64,000 nucleotides of DNA from Selenomonas sp. F0473 (GTDB lineage Bacteria > Bacillota > Negativicutes > Selenomonadales > Selenomonadaceae), in the NCBI RefSeq assembly GCF_000315545.1, contig NZ_JH992902.1, positions 779,280 to 843,279 on the forward strand, in the 5' to 3' direction. Below the pieces are notes generated by a model. The model was given only the letters and a program-made list of their open reading frames with translations. It did not search any database and had not been told where the DNA came from. The translations under genes and the position numbers were made by a program. This document shows, piece after piece, positions 7,504-15,675 of the stretch; within the stretch, counting starts at the first letter, position 1, and every line of letters begins with the position of its first letter.

Positions 7504-8490
7504 TTACGATTTTTTTGTTTCGCGCTGCTCACCGCTCTCTTCCAGGCCGACGAAATCCCGTACGAGATAGCGCGGGCGGCGCTTGACCTCCAAATAAATC
7601 TTTCCGACGTATTCCCCGATCACACCGATCGAGAGGAGGATCAGTCCCCCTAGAAACCAGAGGGAAACGACGAGACTCGTCCATCCGACAATGGTCTCCC
7701 CCATAAAATGCCGGATGATCGACCAGACGAGCATGCCTCCGCTGACGAGGGAGATGAACATGCCCAACTGCGAGATGAGCCGGATGGGACGGGCAGAGAG
7801 CGACGTTACGCCCTCCCATGCGAACGAAGCCATACGGCGCAGGGGATACTTTGATTCTCCCGCAAGACGCGGCTTGCGGCTGTAATAGACGATATCATGC
7901 GACAGCCCGATCATGGGCACAATGCCGCGCAGGAAAAGATTTACCTCCGGGTACGCCGCGAGCGCCTCGAGCGCGCGCCGATCCATCAGGCGAAAATCCG
8001 CGTGGTTGAATACGATATCCGCACCGAGCTCGCGCATCACACGGTAGAACGTCTCCGCCGTAAATCGTTTGAAGAAACTGTCGGACGCGCGGTTCTCCCG
8101 CACGCCGTAGACGATGTTGGCGCCCACCGCGTACTTTTCGAGCATGGCGTCAACCGCATCCGCATCGTCCTGCAGATCCGCGTCCATACTAACGGTCACG
8201 TCCGCATAGGGGCGTACGGTCATAAGACCCGCGAGCAAGGCGTTCTGATGCCCCTCGTTGTGCGCAAGATTGATGCCGGCACAAAGAGTGCTGCGCCGTG
8301 CGCATTCGACGATGAGGTCCCACGTGCGATCCCGGCTGCCGTCGTTGACGAAGGCAATGCGGCTCTCCGGCGCGATGCTGCCGGCCGCAATGAGCTGCGT
8401 GAGTTTCTCGGTCAGCGTCTCTGCCGTATCGCACAGCACCTCCTGCTCGTTATAGCAGGGAACGACGAGATAGAGTACCGGCCGCTTCAT
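7504..8490 (-). CDS. GT2 family glycosyltransferase, GtrB/ArnC/DPM1-like, membrane-bound
   Basis: A 328-residue polyprenyl-phosphate sugar transferase. The N-terminal GT-A domain has VVPCYNEQE, the metal-binding MDADLQDD (DxD) and the FKR region. The C-terminus has two membrane segments (LISQLGMFISLVSGGMLVWS and SLVVSLWFLGGLILLSIGVIGEYVGKIYLE). Such enzymes move a sugar from a nucleotide donor to undecaprenyl phosphate on the inner face of the membrane. Its start overlaps the stop of the upstream GT39 gene by 4 bases (ATGA), so both are co-translated: one makes the lipid-linked donor and the other uses it outside. The final stretch is rich in charged residues. Confidence 0.9.
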   Translation of the reverse strand: MKRPVLYLVVPCYNEQEVLCDTAETLTEKLTQLIAAGSIAPESRIAFVNDGSRDRTWDLIVECARRSTLCAGINLAHNEGHQNALLAGLMTVRPYADVTVSMDADLQDDADAVDAMLEKYAVGANIVYGVRENRASDSFFKRFTAETFYRVMRELGADIVFNHADFRLMDRRALEALAAYPEVNLFLRGIVPMIGLSHDIVYYSRKPRLAGESKYPLRRMASFAWEGVTSLSARPIRLISQLGMFISLVSGGMLVWSIIRHFMGETIVGWTSLVVSLWFLGGLILLSIGVIGEYVGKIYLEVKRRPRYLVRDFVGLEESGEQRETKKS

Positions 8491-10073
8491 TCTTTATCAT
8501 CCCTATAGATACAGAGCCCGTCATGATTCTCTACGAGCTGCCAACGCGCGGCGCCCAGCTCCGCCTTCATCTTTTGATACATATAATCCCGCATAATAAT
8601 GTATTTCGGACGCGTATCCTCGCGCAGTGCCGCAAGAGAGGCGGCATTGTTCGTGTCCGCCTCGATGCCCGGAATATCCGTATAGAGCATCACGCCGGGA
8701 CGGAGCTGTTTATCGACGTAGAGCACACGGCCCTCCGCATCCGCCGCGGCACGGTATTCCCGCGCATAGTGCAGCGCCACCTGCTTCACACTGAAATGAC
8801 CGGCGGCAGCCGGCATCAACACGCCAAAGGCGATCGCCATCGTCAGAATGCCCGCGCCGGCATGCAGCCATGCGGCGCACAGCAGATGATGAGACGCCGT
8901 AATACTGTAGACGATCAAGGCGCCCAGTACGAGCGTAAGGGCGCCGAGCCAAAGTCCGCCCTCGGCGAGCTCCGCGAGGCTGTCCCCGCTCATCAGCCAG
9001 CCGAGGCCGACCGCGAGGAACATGACGGCGCTCCCGCCTGCCCACGAGAAATGCGTCTCCCGCCAGTCGTCGAGCATCCGCGCGAGGTTCCACGCAATGA
9101 TCGTCGAGAGCGCGGGCGTCAACAGGAGCATATAGGAGACCTGCTTCGTCTGCGCAATGGAGAAAAACACGAGGACAAAAATCCACCACACTTGAAAGAA
9201 GGCGAGCTGCTGCGCCTCCTCGCCGAAACTCCGGTAAAAGGCATTTTTGACAGACTGCACGAGCAGCCCCGTCCACGGAAAGAACCCGAGAATGAGCACG
9301 GGCAGATAGAACCACCAATGCGCGCGTACGGGATGCAGCGGCGCCGTGAATCGGCCGACATTGTGGAAGCCGATGAATTCCTGCACAAACGCCATACCGT
9401 GCACATCGTACATATAGGCATACCACGGCAGACCGACGGTGACGACGATCAGAAGGCCGCGTGCGACATGCATGCGCAGGATCTGCTCGAGCCGGTGCGT
9501 AACGAGCAGGTAGAAAAAGACGATCCCTGCCGGGAACACGACGCCGATCGGCCCCTTCGTCATCACGGCGAGCCCGCACGCGAGATACATGAGCCAGTAA
9601 TGCCGATGAATAAAGCTAAAGAGCGCCGCCGTTAGAAAGAACAGCAGTGTCGTGTCGGTGACGGAAGCCTTGCCCATATACATGAGCATAACGCTCGTCC
9701 CCATCACGATACCCGCCCAGAAGCCTGTGCGCGCGCCGAAAAGGCGCGCCGACGAGAGCGCCGTCATGAGGACCGCACCGATCGCCATGAGCGCGGCCGG
9801 CAGACGCGCCGCAAACTCGCTGAAACCGCCGAAGAGTTTGAGTGAGGCGACGACCATCCAGTAAAAGATCGGCGGTTTGTCATACCAATATTCATTGTAG
9901 ATACGCGGCGAGAGATAATCGCCGAACCGAATCATCTCCTTCGCGGTCTCCGCATAGACCGGTTCGTCGGGATCCAGCATCGGGGTCCCGCCGATTCCGT
10001 AGAGGATCTGAAAGGAAATAATGACGAGCAGCAGCAAATACGCCGGCCAGGCAAGCGTTTTCTCATCGTTCAT
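8487..10073 (-). CDS. GT39/ArnT-like membrane glycosyltransferase
   Basis: A 528-residue integral membrane protein of the PMT/ArnT superfamily. The first periplasmic loop has the acidic motif MLDPDEPVYAETAKEM expected for lipid-phosphate-sugar binding, followed by W-Y-DKPPIFYWM, a family hallmark. Around a dozen membrane segments precede a soluble C-terminal part. It should transfer a sugar from undecaprenyl phosphate to an extracytoplasmic acceptor such as lipid A or another surface glycan. The ATG at 10071-10073 has GAGGTG 9 bases upstream and is preferred over a GTG 12 bases earlier. It forms a two-gene operon with the GT2 enzyme. The actual sugar is unknown; no arnA or arnB genes are present. 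Confidence 0.88.
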   Translation of the reverse strand: MNDEKTLAWPAYLLLLVIISFQILYGIGGTPMLDPDEPVYAETAKEMIRFGDYLSPRIYNEYWYDKPPIFYWMVVASLKLFGGFSEFAARLPAALMAIGAVLMTALSSARLFGARTGFWAGIVMGTSVMLMYMGKASVTDTTLLFFLTAALFSFIHRHYWLMYLACGLAVMTKGPIGVVFPAGIVFFYLLVTHRLEQILRMHVARGLLIVVTVGLPWYAYMYDVHGMAFVQEFIGFHNVGRFTAPLHPVRAHWWFYLPVLILGFFPWTGLLVQSVKNAFYRSFGEEAQQLAFFQVWWIFVLVFFSIAQTKQVSYMLLLTPALSTIIAWNLARMLDDWRETHFSWAGGSAVMFLAVGLGWLMSGDSLAELAEGGLWLGALTLVLGALIVYSITASHHLLCAAWLHAGAGILTMAIAFGVLMPAAAGHFSVKQVALHYAREYRAAADAEGRVLYVDKQLRPGVMLYTDIPGIEADTNNAASLAALREDTRPKYIIMRDYMYQKMKAELGAARWQLVENHDGLCIYRDDKE

Positions 10074-10153
10074 GCAAATGCGCACCTCACAAATTCCGAA
10101 GCAATTTCCTGCATTGTACCATAAAGCCCCCGCCTGACGAAAGACCCGCCCGC

Positions 10154-10198
10154 AAAAAAGAGGCCGGCGTCCGCTTTTCCCTGCGGCGCGCCGCCCCC
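10154..10198 (-). terminator. Terminator after SorC-type regulator
   Basis: On the minus strand GGGGGCGGCG pairs with CGCCGGCCTC (one mismatch) and is followed by six T (complement of 10154-10159). It lies just past the regulator stop. Confidence 0.6.
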
Positions 10199-10205
10199 AT
10201 ATGCG

Positions 10206-11165
10206 CTAAATCAGCCGCTCCGCACAGTCGATATCCGTGATGAGCACATTGATGAAACCGCCGCGCACCGCGCCGAGGACGGCTTCCCGTTTTTGACTGC
10301 CGCCCGCAACGCCGACACGCCGGGGAATCTTTTTGAGCGTATCGAGCGGGATGCCCGCAACGCGCTCGTTGAAGGACTCGAACGCTTTGGTGTCGCCGTT
10401 CCTGTCAAAATAGCGCAGCGCGATATCCCCCACGGCCCCGCGTGCCGTAAATTCGTCGAGAACGGCACGATCCACATAACCCGTCTGCAGGATGGTCGAA
10501 TCGTCGGTCGAGGGGATGCCGATACCCATGAGCACCATGTCGAGACGTCTGTAGAGACGCGTCACATTGCGGATCGTACGCTCCTCGAGGAACCCTTCGA
10601 GCACCTCGCGGCGCGAGAAGACCGCGGGGGCAAAGAACTGGACGCAGTCGCCGGCAAAACGGTCCGCAAACTCCTGCGCGAGGTAGTTCGAGTGGATGTC
10701 GAGACGGCTCTCCGCCACCCCGCCCACAAGAGGGACGAATGTCGCCTTGATTGGGCTGCGGATGAAATAATCCGACCGCACGACATTCTGTATCGTGAAT
10801 CCCATCGTAATGCCGACGAGATCACCGTCTGTGAGAATACGTGAGAGATATTCGAGCGTCGCGGTGCCGAGTTCCGAACTGAGGGGGAACCGCCCCTCCG
10901 AGAGCGGGCTGGAAGGAACGATAATGACCTCCTGCAGAGCGTATTTCTTCTCGAGGGAACGCTCCATCTGCCCGTATGCGATGTTGTCCGGATTCTGGAT
11001 CTCGATGCGCACAATGCCGCGCTCCTTACCGATGCTCAGCATGCGCGAGACCGTGGGACGCGAGATGCCGAGCACCTCGCAGATCTCCTTCTGCCCGAGC
11101 CCGTCCTGGTAGTAGAGGCTACAGCATTTAAAGATGAGGCGCACGTCGTCGATGATCTTCTTCAC
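10206..11165 (-). CDS. SorC/DeoR-type sugar-binding transcriptional regulator
   Basis: A 319-residue regulator. The N-terminal helix-turn-helix is clear (LYYQDGLGQKEICEVLGISRPTVSRMLSIGKERGIVRIEI). It is followed by a SorC-type ligand domain with LVGITMGFTIQNVV, FVPLVGG and the late RRVGVAGGSQKREAVLGAVRGGFINVLITD. Proteins of this family bind phosphorylated sugars. It uses a GTG start 5 bases after AAAGGAGG. It lies directly downstream of the glucitol PTS genes on the same strand but is separated from them by a strong terminator, so it probably has its own promoter. It is one of three candidate regulators in this locus, along with GutM and a GntR-type protein. Confidence 0.88.
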   Translation of the reverse strand: MKKIIDDVRLIFKCCSLYYQDGLGQKEICEVLGISRPTVSRMLSIGKERGIVRIEIQNPDNIAYGQMERSLEKKYALQEVIIVPSSPLSEGRFPLSSELGTATLEYLSRILTDGDLVGITMGFTIQNVVRSDYFIRSPIKATFVPLVGGVAESRLDIHSNYLAQEFADRFAGDCVQFFAPAVFSRREVLEGFLEERTIRNVTRLYRRLDMVLMGIGIPSTDDSTILQTGYVDRAVLDEFTARGAVGDIALRYFDRNGDTKAFESFNERVAGIPLDTLKKIPRRVGVAGGSQKREAVLGAVRGGFINVLITDIDCAERLI

Positions 11166-11249
11166 AAGGGCCTCCTTTCATAGCGAAGCTGCGTAGAAAT
11201 GATGCAAGAAATCCTCGAACACGTTGGCATTTTTTCTATCGAATTGTGA

Positions 11250-11278
11250 GAAAAAGGAGCCGCCGATACGGCGGCTCC
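11250..11278 (-). terminator. Rho-independent terminator of the PTS operon
   Basis: A perfect 10-bp stem GGAGCCGCCG (11256-11265) with CGGCGGCTCC (11269-11278) and a 3-base loop, followed on the minus strand by TTTTTC. It lies 17 bases beyond the EIIA stop. Confidence 0.93.
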
Positions 11279-11294
11279 CTCACCGGTAAAACGC

Positions 11295-11666
11295 TCAGTA
11301 GACCTCGATGGTCGCGCCCATTTTAAAATCCGCTTTGACGAGCGGATCGTCCCCCTCCAACATGATGCAGCCGGGCCGCTCCGGAGAGGTTCCCCCCTTA
11401 AAGGAGAGCGTACAGTGCCCGAGTTCCTTCAGCGTGTGCAGCGCCTCGTCGCCGACGGCGGTGATATTGAACGCCTTATTGCAGATGATCATCGTGTCTC
11501 CCGGCGCGGGATCTTCGTTGTAGTTGGCGGTCGTGTGCAGAACGGAGAATTCCGCAAGTTCCGCCGGCGCATTGTTGTTGAAGATGATGATGAAATTGGC
11601 TGCCGGATCGTCGAGAAAATGCAGGGCCTCTTCGCCCCAACTTGTGATTTCACAGTAGTATTTCAT
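11295..11666 (-). CDS. srlB: PTS glucitol/sorbitol-type EIIA
   Basis: A 123-residue single-domain EIIA of the glucitol family. The phosphorylatable histidine is probably H44 in NNNAPAELAEFSVLH. The C-terminal half (ALHTLKELGHCTLSFKGG) is a family signature. It accepts phosphate from HPr and passes it to the EIIB part of the membrane complex. The start follows AGGAGG by 8 bases. It is the last gene of the gutM-srlE-srlA-srlB unit (18-base gap after EIIC), followed by a strong terminator. Confidence 0.95.
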   Translation of the reverse strand: MKYYCEITSWGEEALHFLDDPAANFIIIFNNNAPAELAEFSVLHTTANYNEDPAPGDTMIICNKAFNITAVGDEALHTLKELGHCTLSFKGGTSPERPGCIMLEGDDPLVKADFKMGATIEVY

Positions 11667-11684
11667 GATCACAGCCTCCTCTTT

Positions 11685-12212
11685 TTACGCCTGCTTTTCC
11701 TCACGGCGCTTCATATAGAGATATATCTTCTCGGTGACGATGCCGCGGATGAGGATGACGACCACGCCCACGAGGAAGTAGCGCACGGCAAGGTCGCCGA
11801 GCGGCAGTCCGAGTGCCGTGATGCCCGTCGCGATGCCCATATAGACGAAGAGTTCCCCTCCGTTCGCATGCGGGAAAAGTCCCGTCACGGGATGTACGAA
11901 ACTGACCGCCGCATCATAGTATGCGGGTTTATATTTCTGCTCGACGAAATTGCCGAACGTATAGCACATGGGGTTGCCGAGGAAGAGCACCGCGAGCACG
12001 GGGAGCACCGTATAGCGTGTGACGATGTTCTCGGTCGCACGCTGCGCCACGCCGTTCACGCGGTCCTCGCCGATAAGCTTGATGACCGAGTTGACCGCCG
12101 TCATCATGATGACGAGGAGCGGGATGATGCCCGTCACCCACGAGGTAAACGTCGCCGCGCCCGCGCGGAAGAGGTCCATAAAGCCGTTTGCCGCCGCTGC
12201 AATGAGTTCCAT
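11685..12212 (-). CDS. srlA: PTS glucitol/sorbitol-type EIIC (first half of the permease)
   Basis: A 175-residue membrane protein with several membrane segments, e.g. FTSWVTGIIPLLVIMMTAVNSVIKLIG and YTVLPVLAVLFLGNPMCYTFGNFVEQKYKPAYYDA. That last stretch and FPHANGGELFVYMGIA are diagnostic of the SrlA/GutA family. In this PTS family the sugar channel is split between SrlA and the C-part of SrlE. The start follows AAGGGGGGG. It lies 14 bases after srlE and 18 before srlB. Confidence 0.95.
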   Translation of the reverse strand: MELIAAAANGFMDLFRAGAATFTSWVTGIIPLLVIMMTAVNSVIKLIGEDRVNGVAQRATENIVTRYTVLPVLAVLFLGNPMCYTFGNFVEQKYKPAYYDAAVSFVHPVTGLFPHANGGELFVYMGIATGITALGLPLGDLAVRYFLVGVVVILIRGIVTEKIYLYMKRREEKQA

Positions 12213-12226
12213 ATCTATGCCCCCCC

Positions 12227-13222
12227 TTAGTAGAGTCCAATACTCGCCGCATAGGCGATGAGCACCGCCAGCGGCCCTGTGATCACGCGCGAGTAGAGCA
12301 CAGCCGGAACGCCGAGCTCGATCGTCTCAGGGTCCGCCTCGCCGAGGCTGAGCCCGACGGGAACGAAGTCCGCGCCGACCTGCGCGTTGATGGCAAAGAG
12401 CGCGGGAAGCGCATACTGCGGCGGGATATTTCCCATGCCGATCTGCGCGCCGAGGAGCGTGCCGACAACCTGCGCAATGACGGCCCCGGGACCGAGCACC
12501 GGGGAGATGAACGGGATCGCACAGATGAGCGAGATGACGAGCATGCCCGGCAGCGTGCTCGCCAGCGGCGAGATGTTCGTTGCAATGAAATTGCCGAGCC
12601 CCGACACGCTGATGATGCCGAGAATCATCGAGACGAACGCCATGAACGGCAGGATGCTCTTGATCGTGATGTCGATGGTCTCGCGCCCCGCCGCGTAAAA
12701 CTTATTCACCACGCCGCCGATGCCGATGCCGAGCCGCGTGATAAAGTTCTTGCTGCGTCCGCCCTGTAAATCGGCAATTTCGGCTTTAGCCTGTTCTTTG
12801 GTCTTAGGCACATAGGCGGCGACAGCGCCTTCCGCAGCCGCCCGTACCTCCGCCTCGTCCGCATAGGAGAGGCAGGAGGCGTCCACCGCCGAGACGTAGA
12901 GTTCCTTCTTGATGAATTGTGCGAGCGGGCCGGTTTTGCCGACGGGCAGGAGATTGACCGTCAGGATGCCCTTCTTCGGATAAACGCCGCAGCGCGCCGT
13001 ACCGCCGCAGTCCACAACGGCGAGCAGGATCTCCTCATCCGGCACCCCCGTCGCAAAACCGTCGACCGTCTCACAGCCTGCCATCTCCGCAATCTTTGCC
13101 GCGATGGGATGAATGCCGCCGCCCGTCACGCTGACAATCTTGTTGCGGTTCTCGGTCGGCACGAGAACGAGAGGTCCGCCCCAGCCGCCCTTGCCGGCAA
13201 CAATCTTCACAGATTTGAACAT
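12227..13222 (-). CDS. srlE: PTS glucitol/sorbitol-type EIIBC
   Basis: A 331-residue protein. The N-terminal EIIB domain (KSVKIVAGKGGWGGPLVL, then VVDC72GGTARCGVYPKKG) carries the phosphocysteine, and a C-terminal membrane domain of about 160 residues follows (PFISPVLGPGAVIAQVVGTLLGAQIG, GADFVPVGLSLGEADPETIELGVPAVL). It phosphorylates the polyol during uptake. The ATG at 13220-13222 is preferred because AGGAGG lies just upstream; an in-frame extension of 10 residues lacks support. The family is best known for glucitol, but homologues carry other polyols, and the usual SrlD dehydrogenase is absent here, so the substrate is uncertain. Confidence 0.94.
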   Translation of the reverse strand: MFKSVKIVAGKGGWGGPLVLVPTENRNKIVSVTGGGIHPIAAKIAEMAGCETVDGFATGVPDEEILLAVVDCGGTARCGVYPKKGILTVNLLPVGKTGPLAQFIKKELYVSAVDASCLSYADEAEVRAAAEGAVAAYVPKTKEQAKAEIADLQGGRSKNFITRLGIGIGGVVNKFYAAGRETIDITIKSILPFMAFVSMILGIISVSGLGNFIATNISPLASTLPGMLVISLICAIPFISPVLGPGAVIAQVVGTLLGAQIGMGNIPPQYALPALFAINAQVGADFVPVGLSLGEADPETIELGVPAVLYSRVITGPLAVLIAYAASIGLY

Positions 13223-13275
13223 ACCATTCCTCCTAATCGTCAATAAATTCAATCAATAGAATCTATTCGTACATA

Positions 13276-13677
13276 TCATTCCGCACCCCCGGACTGTGTG
13301 CCGCCGAGCCGCGCGATCAACGCTTCCAGCGCTTGAATATGTCCCTTATAATGTGCGCGCCGCTTTTCCGGCAGTGCCATATACGCCGCACGCAGATCGT
13401 AAATCGTACGCCCCGCGATCTCTTCGATCGGATGAAACCGACTGAGGATCGTCATGCCCTGCATCATCTTCCCCGCAAGAATTTCTCCCGCGGAATCGCA
13501 TGCGATGATTACGATATTCGAGGGACCGAGTTTTCGCCGGCGGGACCCGATCCCGACGTTGCCGAGACGGTGCAGTTCTTTGACCGCACGCTTGTACTCC
13601 TTGACCTGCAAATGTGTCCCGACGACTTGAATGACGAACAGCAGGAACAGCCCGCAGAGGAGCATCTCTGTCTGCAA
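13276..13677 (-). CDS. gutM: GutM-like regulator of a glucitol-type PTS operon
   Basis: A protein of about 130 residues with one N-terminal membrane segment (MLLCGLFLLFVIQVVG). It is followed by the GutM pattern: HRLGNVGIGSRRRKLGPSNIVIIACD and a second MMQGMTILSRFHPIEEIAGRTI block. GutM is an activator of the glucitol operon in enteric bacteria. Two starts are possible: a TTG at 13675-13677 with GGGGG 8 bases upstream, or an ATG at 13663-13665. It precedes srlE by 53 bases. A terminator lies between it and the aldolase gene upstream, so it probably has its own promoter or depends on read-through. Confidence 0.85.
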   Translation of the reverse strand: MQTEMLLCGLFLLFVIQVVGTHLQVKEYKRAVKELHRLGNVGIGSRRRKLGPSNIVIIACDSAGEILAGKMMQGMTILSRFHPIEEIAGRTIYDLRAAYMALPEKRRAHYKGHIQALEALIARLGGTQSGGAE

Positions 13678-13833
13678 GGAGCGAGCCCCCTTTTTCTAAG
13701 ATTTGTTTTCTTCACAATACAAAAAGAATTATAGCATCCGCACTAGGTTTTTACAATAAATACTTTCCGGAATTTTTGTAAATGTACCGTTCGCAGAGAT
13801 CCGCTCTTTTCATTTGGGGCCGCCGTATAGGAT

Positions 13834-13857
13834 GAAAAAGCTGCCGGGTGCTCCGGC
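13834..13857 (-). terminator. Terminator after the aldolase gene
   Basis: On the minus strand GCCGG-AGCAC-CCGGC is followed by AGCTTTTTC. It lies 19 bases after the ancestral aldolase stop (13876-13878). It would be inside the coding region if the frameshifted frame were real, which supports the frameshift interpretation. Confidence 0.75.
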
Positions 13858-13875
13858 GGGCGGCATTGGCGTATC

Positions 13876-14714
13876 TTATGCGGTTTTAGAAATAAGATTG
13901 ATATAGTAGGTAAGAACCTTGCGCATCCCCTCGTCAATGGCGCCTGCGTTTCGATCAGCGAATCTGTCCGGACAGCGCGTACCTCCCGCATCGCGCCGAC
14001 GAGGAAATCCGTATAGACGTTGAGCTTGGTGATGCCGTCCCGCACCGCGCGCCGCAGGTTCTCATCGCCCGTCCCCGAGCCGCCGTGCAGGACGAGGGGA
14101 ATGGGGACGGCCGCGGCAAGTTCGCGCAGACGCTCGAAGTTCAGCTCCGGCACACGATTGCTCTTATAGACGCCGTGCGAGGTGCCGATGGATACCGCAA
14201 GCGAATCGACGCCGGTTGCCGCGGCAAACATTTTCGCCTCCGCTACCGTCGTGTAGACATTATCCGTTTCAGTGCCGCCTTCGACCCCCTCGGAGGATCC
14301 GCCGACGTGCCCGATCTCCGCCTCGACGCTGACGCCCCGCGCATGCGCATAACGGACGACTTCCTTCGTCAGGCGGATATTCTCGTCCATCTCCTTCATC
14401 GACGCATCGAGCATTACGGAGGTAAAGCCGAGATCGACGGCACGGCACAGGAAATCAAAATCCTGGCCGTGATCGAGATGCAGGACGATCGGCGTCTCGA
14501 CTTTCTCCGCCCAGTATTTGCCGACAAGCGCGGCCTCTTCGAGCGAGATCAGCCCCGCATGTCCCTGGGCAAAAGACAGAAGAATCGGCGCATTCAGCGC
14601 ATCCGCAGTCTGCACGAAGACGCGGCAGGCATTCAGCGTTAAAAAATCGGGCGCAACGATACCGTAACGCCCCTTCTTCGCGGCCGTGAGGACAGACTTT
14701 CCGTCGGTCAGCAT
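13876..14714 (-). pseudogene. Class II fructose/tagatose-bisphosphate aldolase family, frameshifted near the C-terminus
   Basis: The N-terminal 260 residues are a normal GatY/KbaY-like class II aldolase: LHLDHGQDFD (catalytic Asp and zinc His), EAEIGHVGG, GTSHGVYK (zinc His), VLHGGSGTG (zinc His) and ITKLNVYTDF. After DSLIETQA the frame fails. Restoring one base at about 13940-13944 (GGCGCC) gives IDEGMRKVLTYYINLISKTA and a stop at 13876-13878, the family's usual ending. Read as is, the frame runs on to 13743 through a terminator and gives an unrelated, Arg/Pro-rich tail. The active site is intact, so the product could keep some function, or the base loss may be an assembly error. The promoter and a GntR-type operator lie upstream. 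The likely role is cleavage of a ketose bisphosphate from the PTS substrate. Confidence 0.85.
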
Positions 14715-14727
14715 AAAATCACTCCTT

Positions 14728-14741
14728 TGTCAAAATTGACA
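14728..14741. promoter_or_regulatory. Dyad between promoter and start of the aldolase gene
   Basis: TGTCAA (14728-14733) and TTGACA (14736-14741) flank two bases. It lies about 14 bases downstream of the -10, a typical repressor position, but it differs from the TTACC-N3-GGTAA dyads. It could be bound by another regulator or be fortuitous. Confidence 0.35.
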
Positions 14742-14754
14742 CGACTCCATTTTA

Positions 14755-14783
14755 ATAGTATTTCACCGCAATCCGTTCGTCAA
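14755..14783 (-). promoter_or_regulatory. Promoter of the aldolase gene
   Basis: On the minus strand -35 TTGACG (14783-14778), a 17-base spacer and -10 TACTAT (14760-14755). Confidence 0.72.
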
Positions 14784-14787
14784 TATT

Positions 14788-15534
14788 TTATTTACCATTG
14801 GTAATTATATTTGCCGTAGAGCGTACGCGGAACCGGCTGCGGAACGCGTCGGCCTGCGATGTCGCATACTGGATGACGCGCCCCTCCCGATCCGTCGTCA
14901 GAATCCGGGTCACAAATATCGGCGCCTCCTCGGCCAGCTCAAGATAGAGCGCGACTTCCGGCGTCGCGCGAACGACTTCGATGGTCTTGTCCTCCGCATA
15001 GGGACACACATGGTGCGCCTCAAGCGTCCGCAGGAGCCCGTGCTGCGCGAAGTCCGTGTGCATGAGCGCCGGGCAGAGCGCGAGCGGGATATAATCGTCC
15101 GTGACGGCGTAAATACGTCCGTCGACATAGCGCAGACGTTTCAGATGAAAGACCAGCGCCCCTTCATCGAGGCCAAGCATTGCGGCGAGATTCCCCCGCG
15201 CAGGCTCGACCGCCTGCTGGAGCACGCCGCTCCTCGTGACGCGCCCCTCCGCCGAGAACATCTGCGCAAGACCAAATCCGTGCGTCTGCGCCTCGGCGTA
15301 GTCGACGGGGACCTTCTCCCCCGTGTAGAACGAGCCGCGCCCCTGCATACGGACAATCTTATTCTCCGATTCGAGCAGTTCGAGCGCCTTGCGTACCGTC
15401 GGTCTGCTCACCCCGAGCTGCCGGCACAGTTCCCGTTCTCCGGGAATCGGCGAGAAATAGGCGAGATCGGTAAATCTTCGCTCCATCACGTCGTGGATCC
15501 TCTCATGCAGACGCATCTGTTTCTTACGCGCCAC
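14788..15534 (-). CDS. GntR/HutC-type transcriptional regulator with UTRA domain
   Basis: A 248-residue regulator. It has an N-terminal winged helix (RRFTDLAYFSPIPGERELCRQLGVSRPTVRKALELLESENKIVRMQGRGSFYTG) and a UTRA ligand domain with MLGLDEGALVFHLKRLRYVDGRIYAVTDDYIPLALCP and the late RVIQYATSQADAFRSRFRV. The GTG start at 15532-15534 has AGGGGGG six bases upstream; a longer in-frame form lacks support. Its gene lies between the aldolase gene (downstream, same strand) and the divergent TIM-like gene. Identical dyads near both promoters, one inside its own last codons, are its probable binding sites. UTRA proteins usually respond to a phosphorylated pathway intermediate. Confidence 0.92.
   Translation of the reverse strand: MARKKQMRLHERIHDVMERRFTDLAYFSPIPGERELCRQLGVSRPTVRKALELLESENKIVRMQGRGSFYTGEKVPVDYAEAQTHGFGLAQMFSAEGRVTRSGVLQQAVEPARGNLAAMLGLDEGALVFHLKRLRYVDGRIYAVTDDYIPLALCPALMHTDFAQHGLLRTLEAHHVCPYAEDKTIEVVRATPEVALYLELAEEAPIFVTRILTTDREGRVIQYATSQADAFRSRFRVRSTANIITNGK
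14792..14804. promoter_or_regulatory. Probable GntR-type operator upstream of the aldolase promoter
   Basis: TTACC-ATT-GGTAA, a perfect 5-bp dyad, overlaps the last codons of the gntR gene and ends 9 bases upstream of the aldolase -35. The same dyad occurs at 15618-15630 and, with changes, at 15639-15651. Confidence 0.7.
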
Positions 15535-15561
15535 AGGCGGCCCCCCTCTTTTCCATTTGTT

Positions 15562-15592
15562 ATAGTATGTGTCCAACTTGTCTGTTTGTCAA
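15562..15592 (-). promoter_or_regulatory. Possible promoter of the gntR gene
   Basis: On the minus strand a -35 TTGACA (15592-15587) and a -10 TACTAT (15567-15562), spaced by 19 bases, which is long. A CATACT at 17 bases is an alternative. Confidence 0.5.
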
Positions 15593-15604
15593 CAGTAAAA
15601 CCCG

Positions 15605-15633
15605 TTGCAATATATTGTTACCTATGGTAATAT
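15605..15633 (+). promoter_or_regulatory. Promoter of the TIM-like gene
   Basis: -35 TTGCAA (15605-15610), a 17-base spacer, -10 TAATAT (15628-15633). An operator dyad occupies the spacer, so a bound regulator would block RNA polymerase. Confidence 0.72.
15618..15630. promoter_or_regulatory. Probable GntR-type operator 1 at the TIM-like gene
   Basis: TTACC-TAT-GGTAA lies between the -35 and the -10 of the plus-strand promoter. Its centre is 21 bp from that of the second site, two helical turns, which would put both on the same face of DNA. Confidence 0.72.
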
Positions 15634-15638
15634 TTTAT

Positions 15639-15651
15639 TGTCCATTGGTAA
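15639..15651. promoter_or_regulatory. Probable GntR-type operator 2 at the TIM-like gene
   Basis: TGTCC-ATT-GGTAA keeps one perfect half-site and CC of the other. It lies just downstream of the -10, over the expected transcription start. Confidence 0.6.
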
Positions 15652-15675
15652 ATATTTTATTGGGAGGATGCCGGT

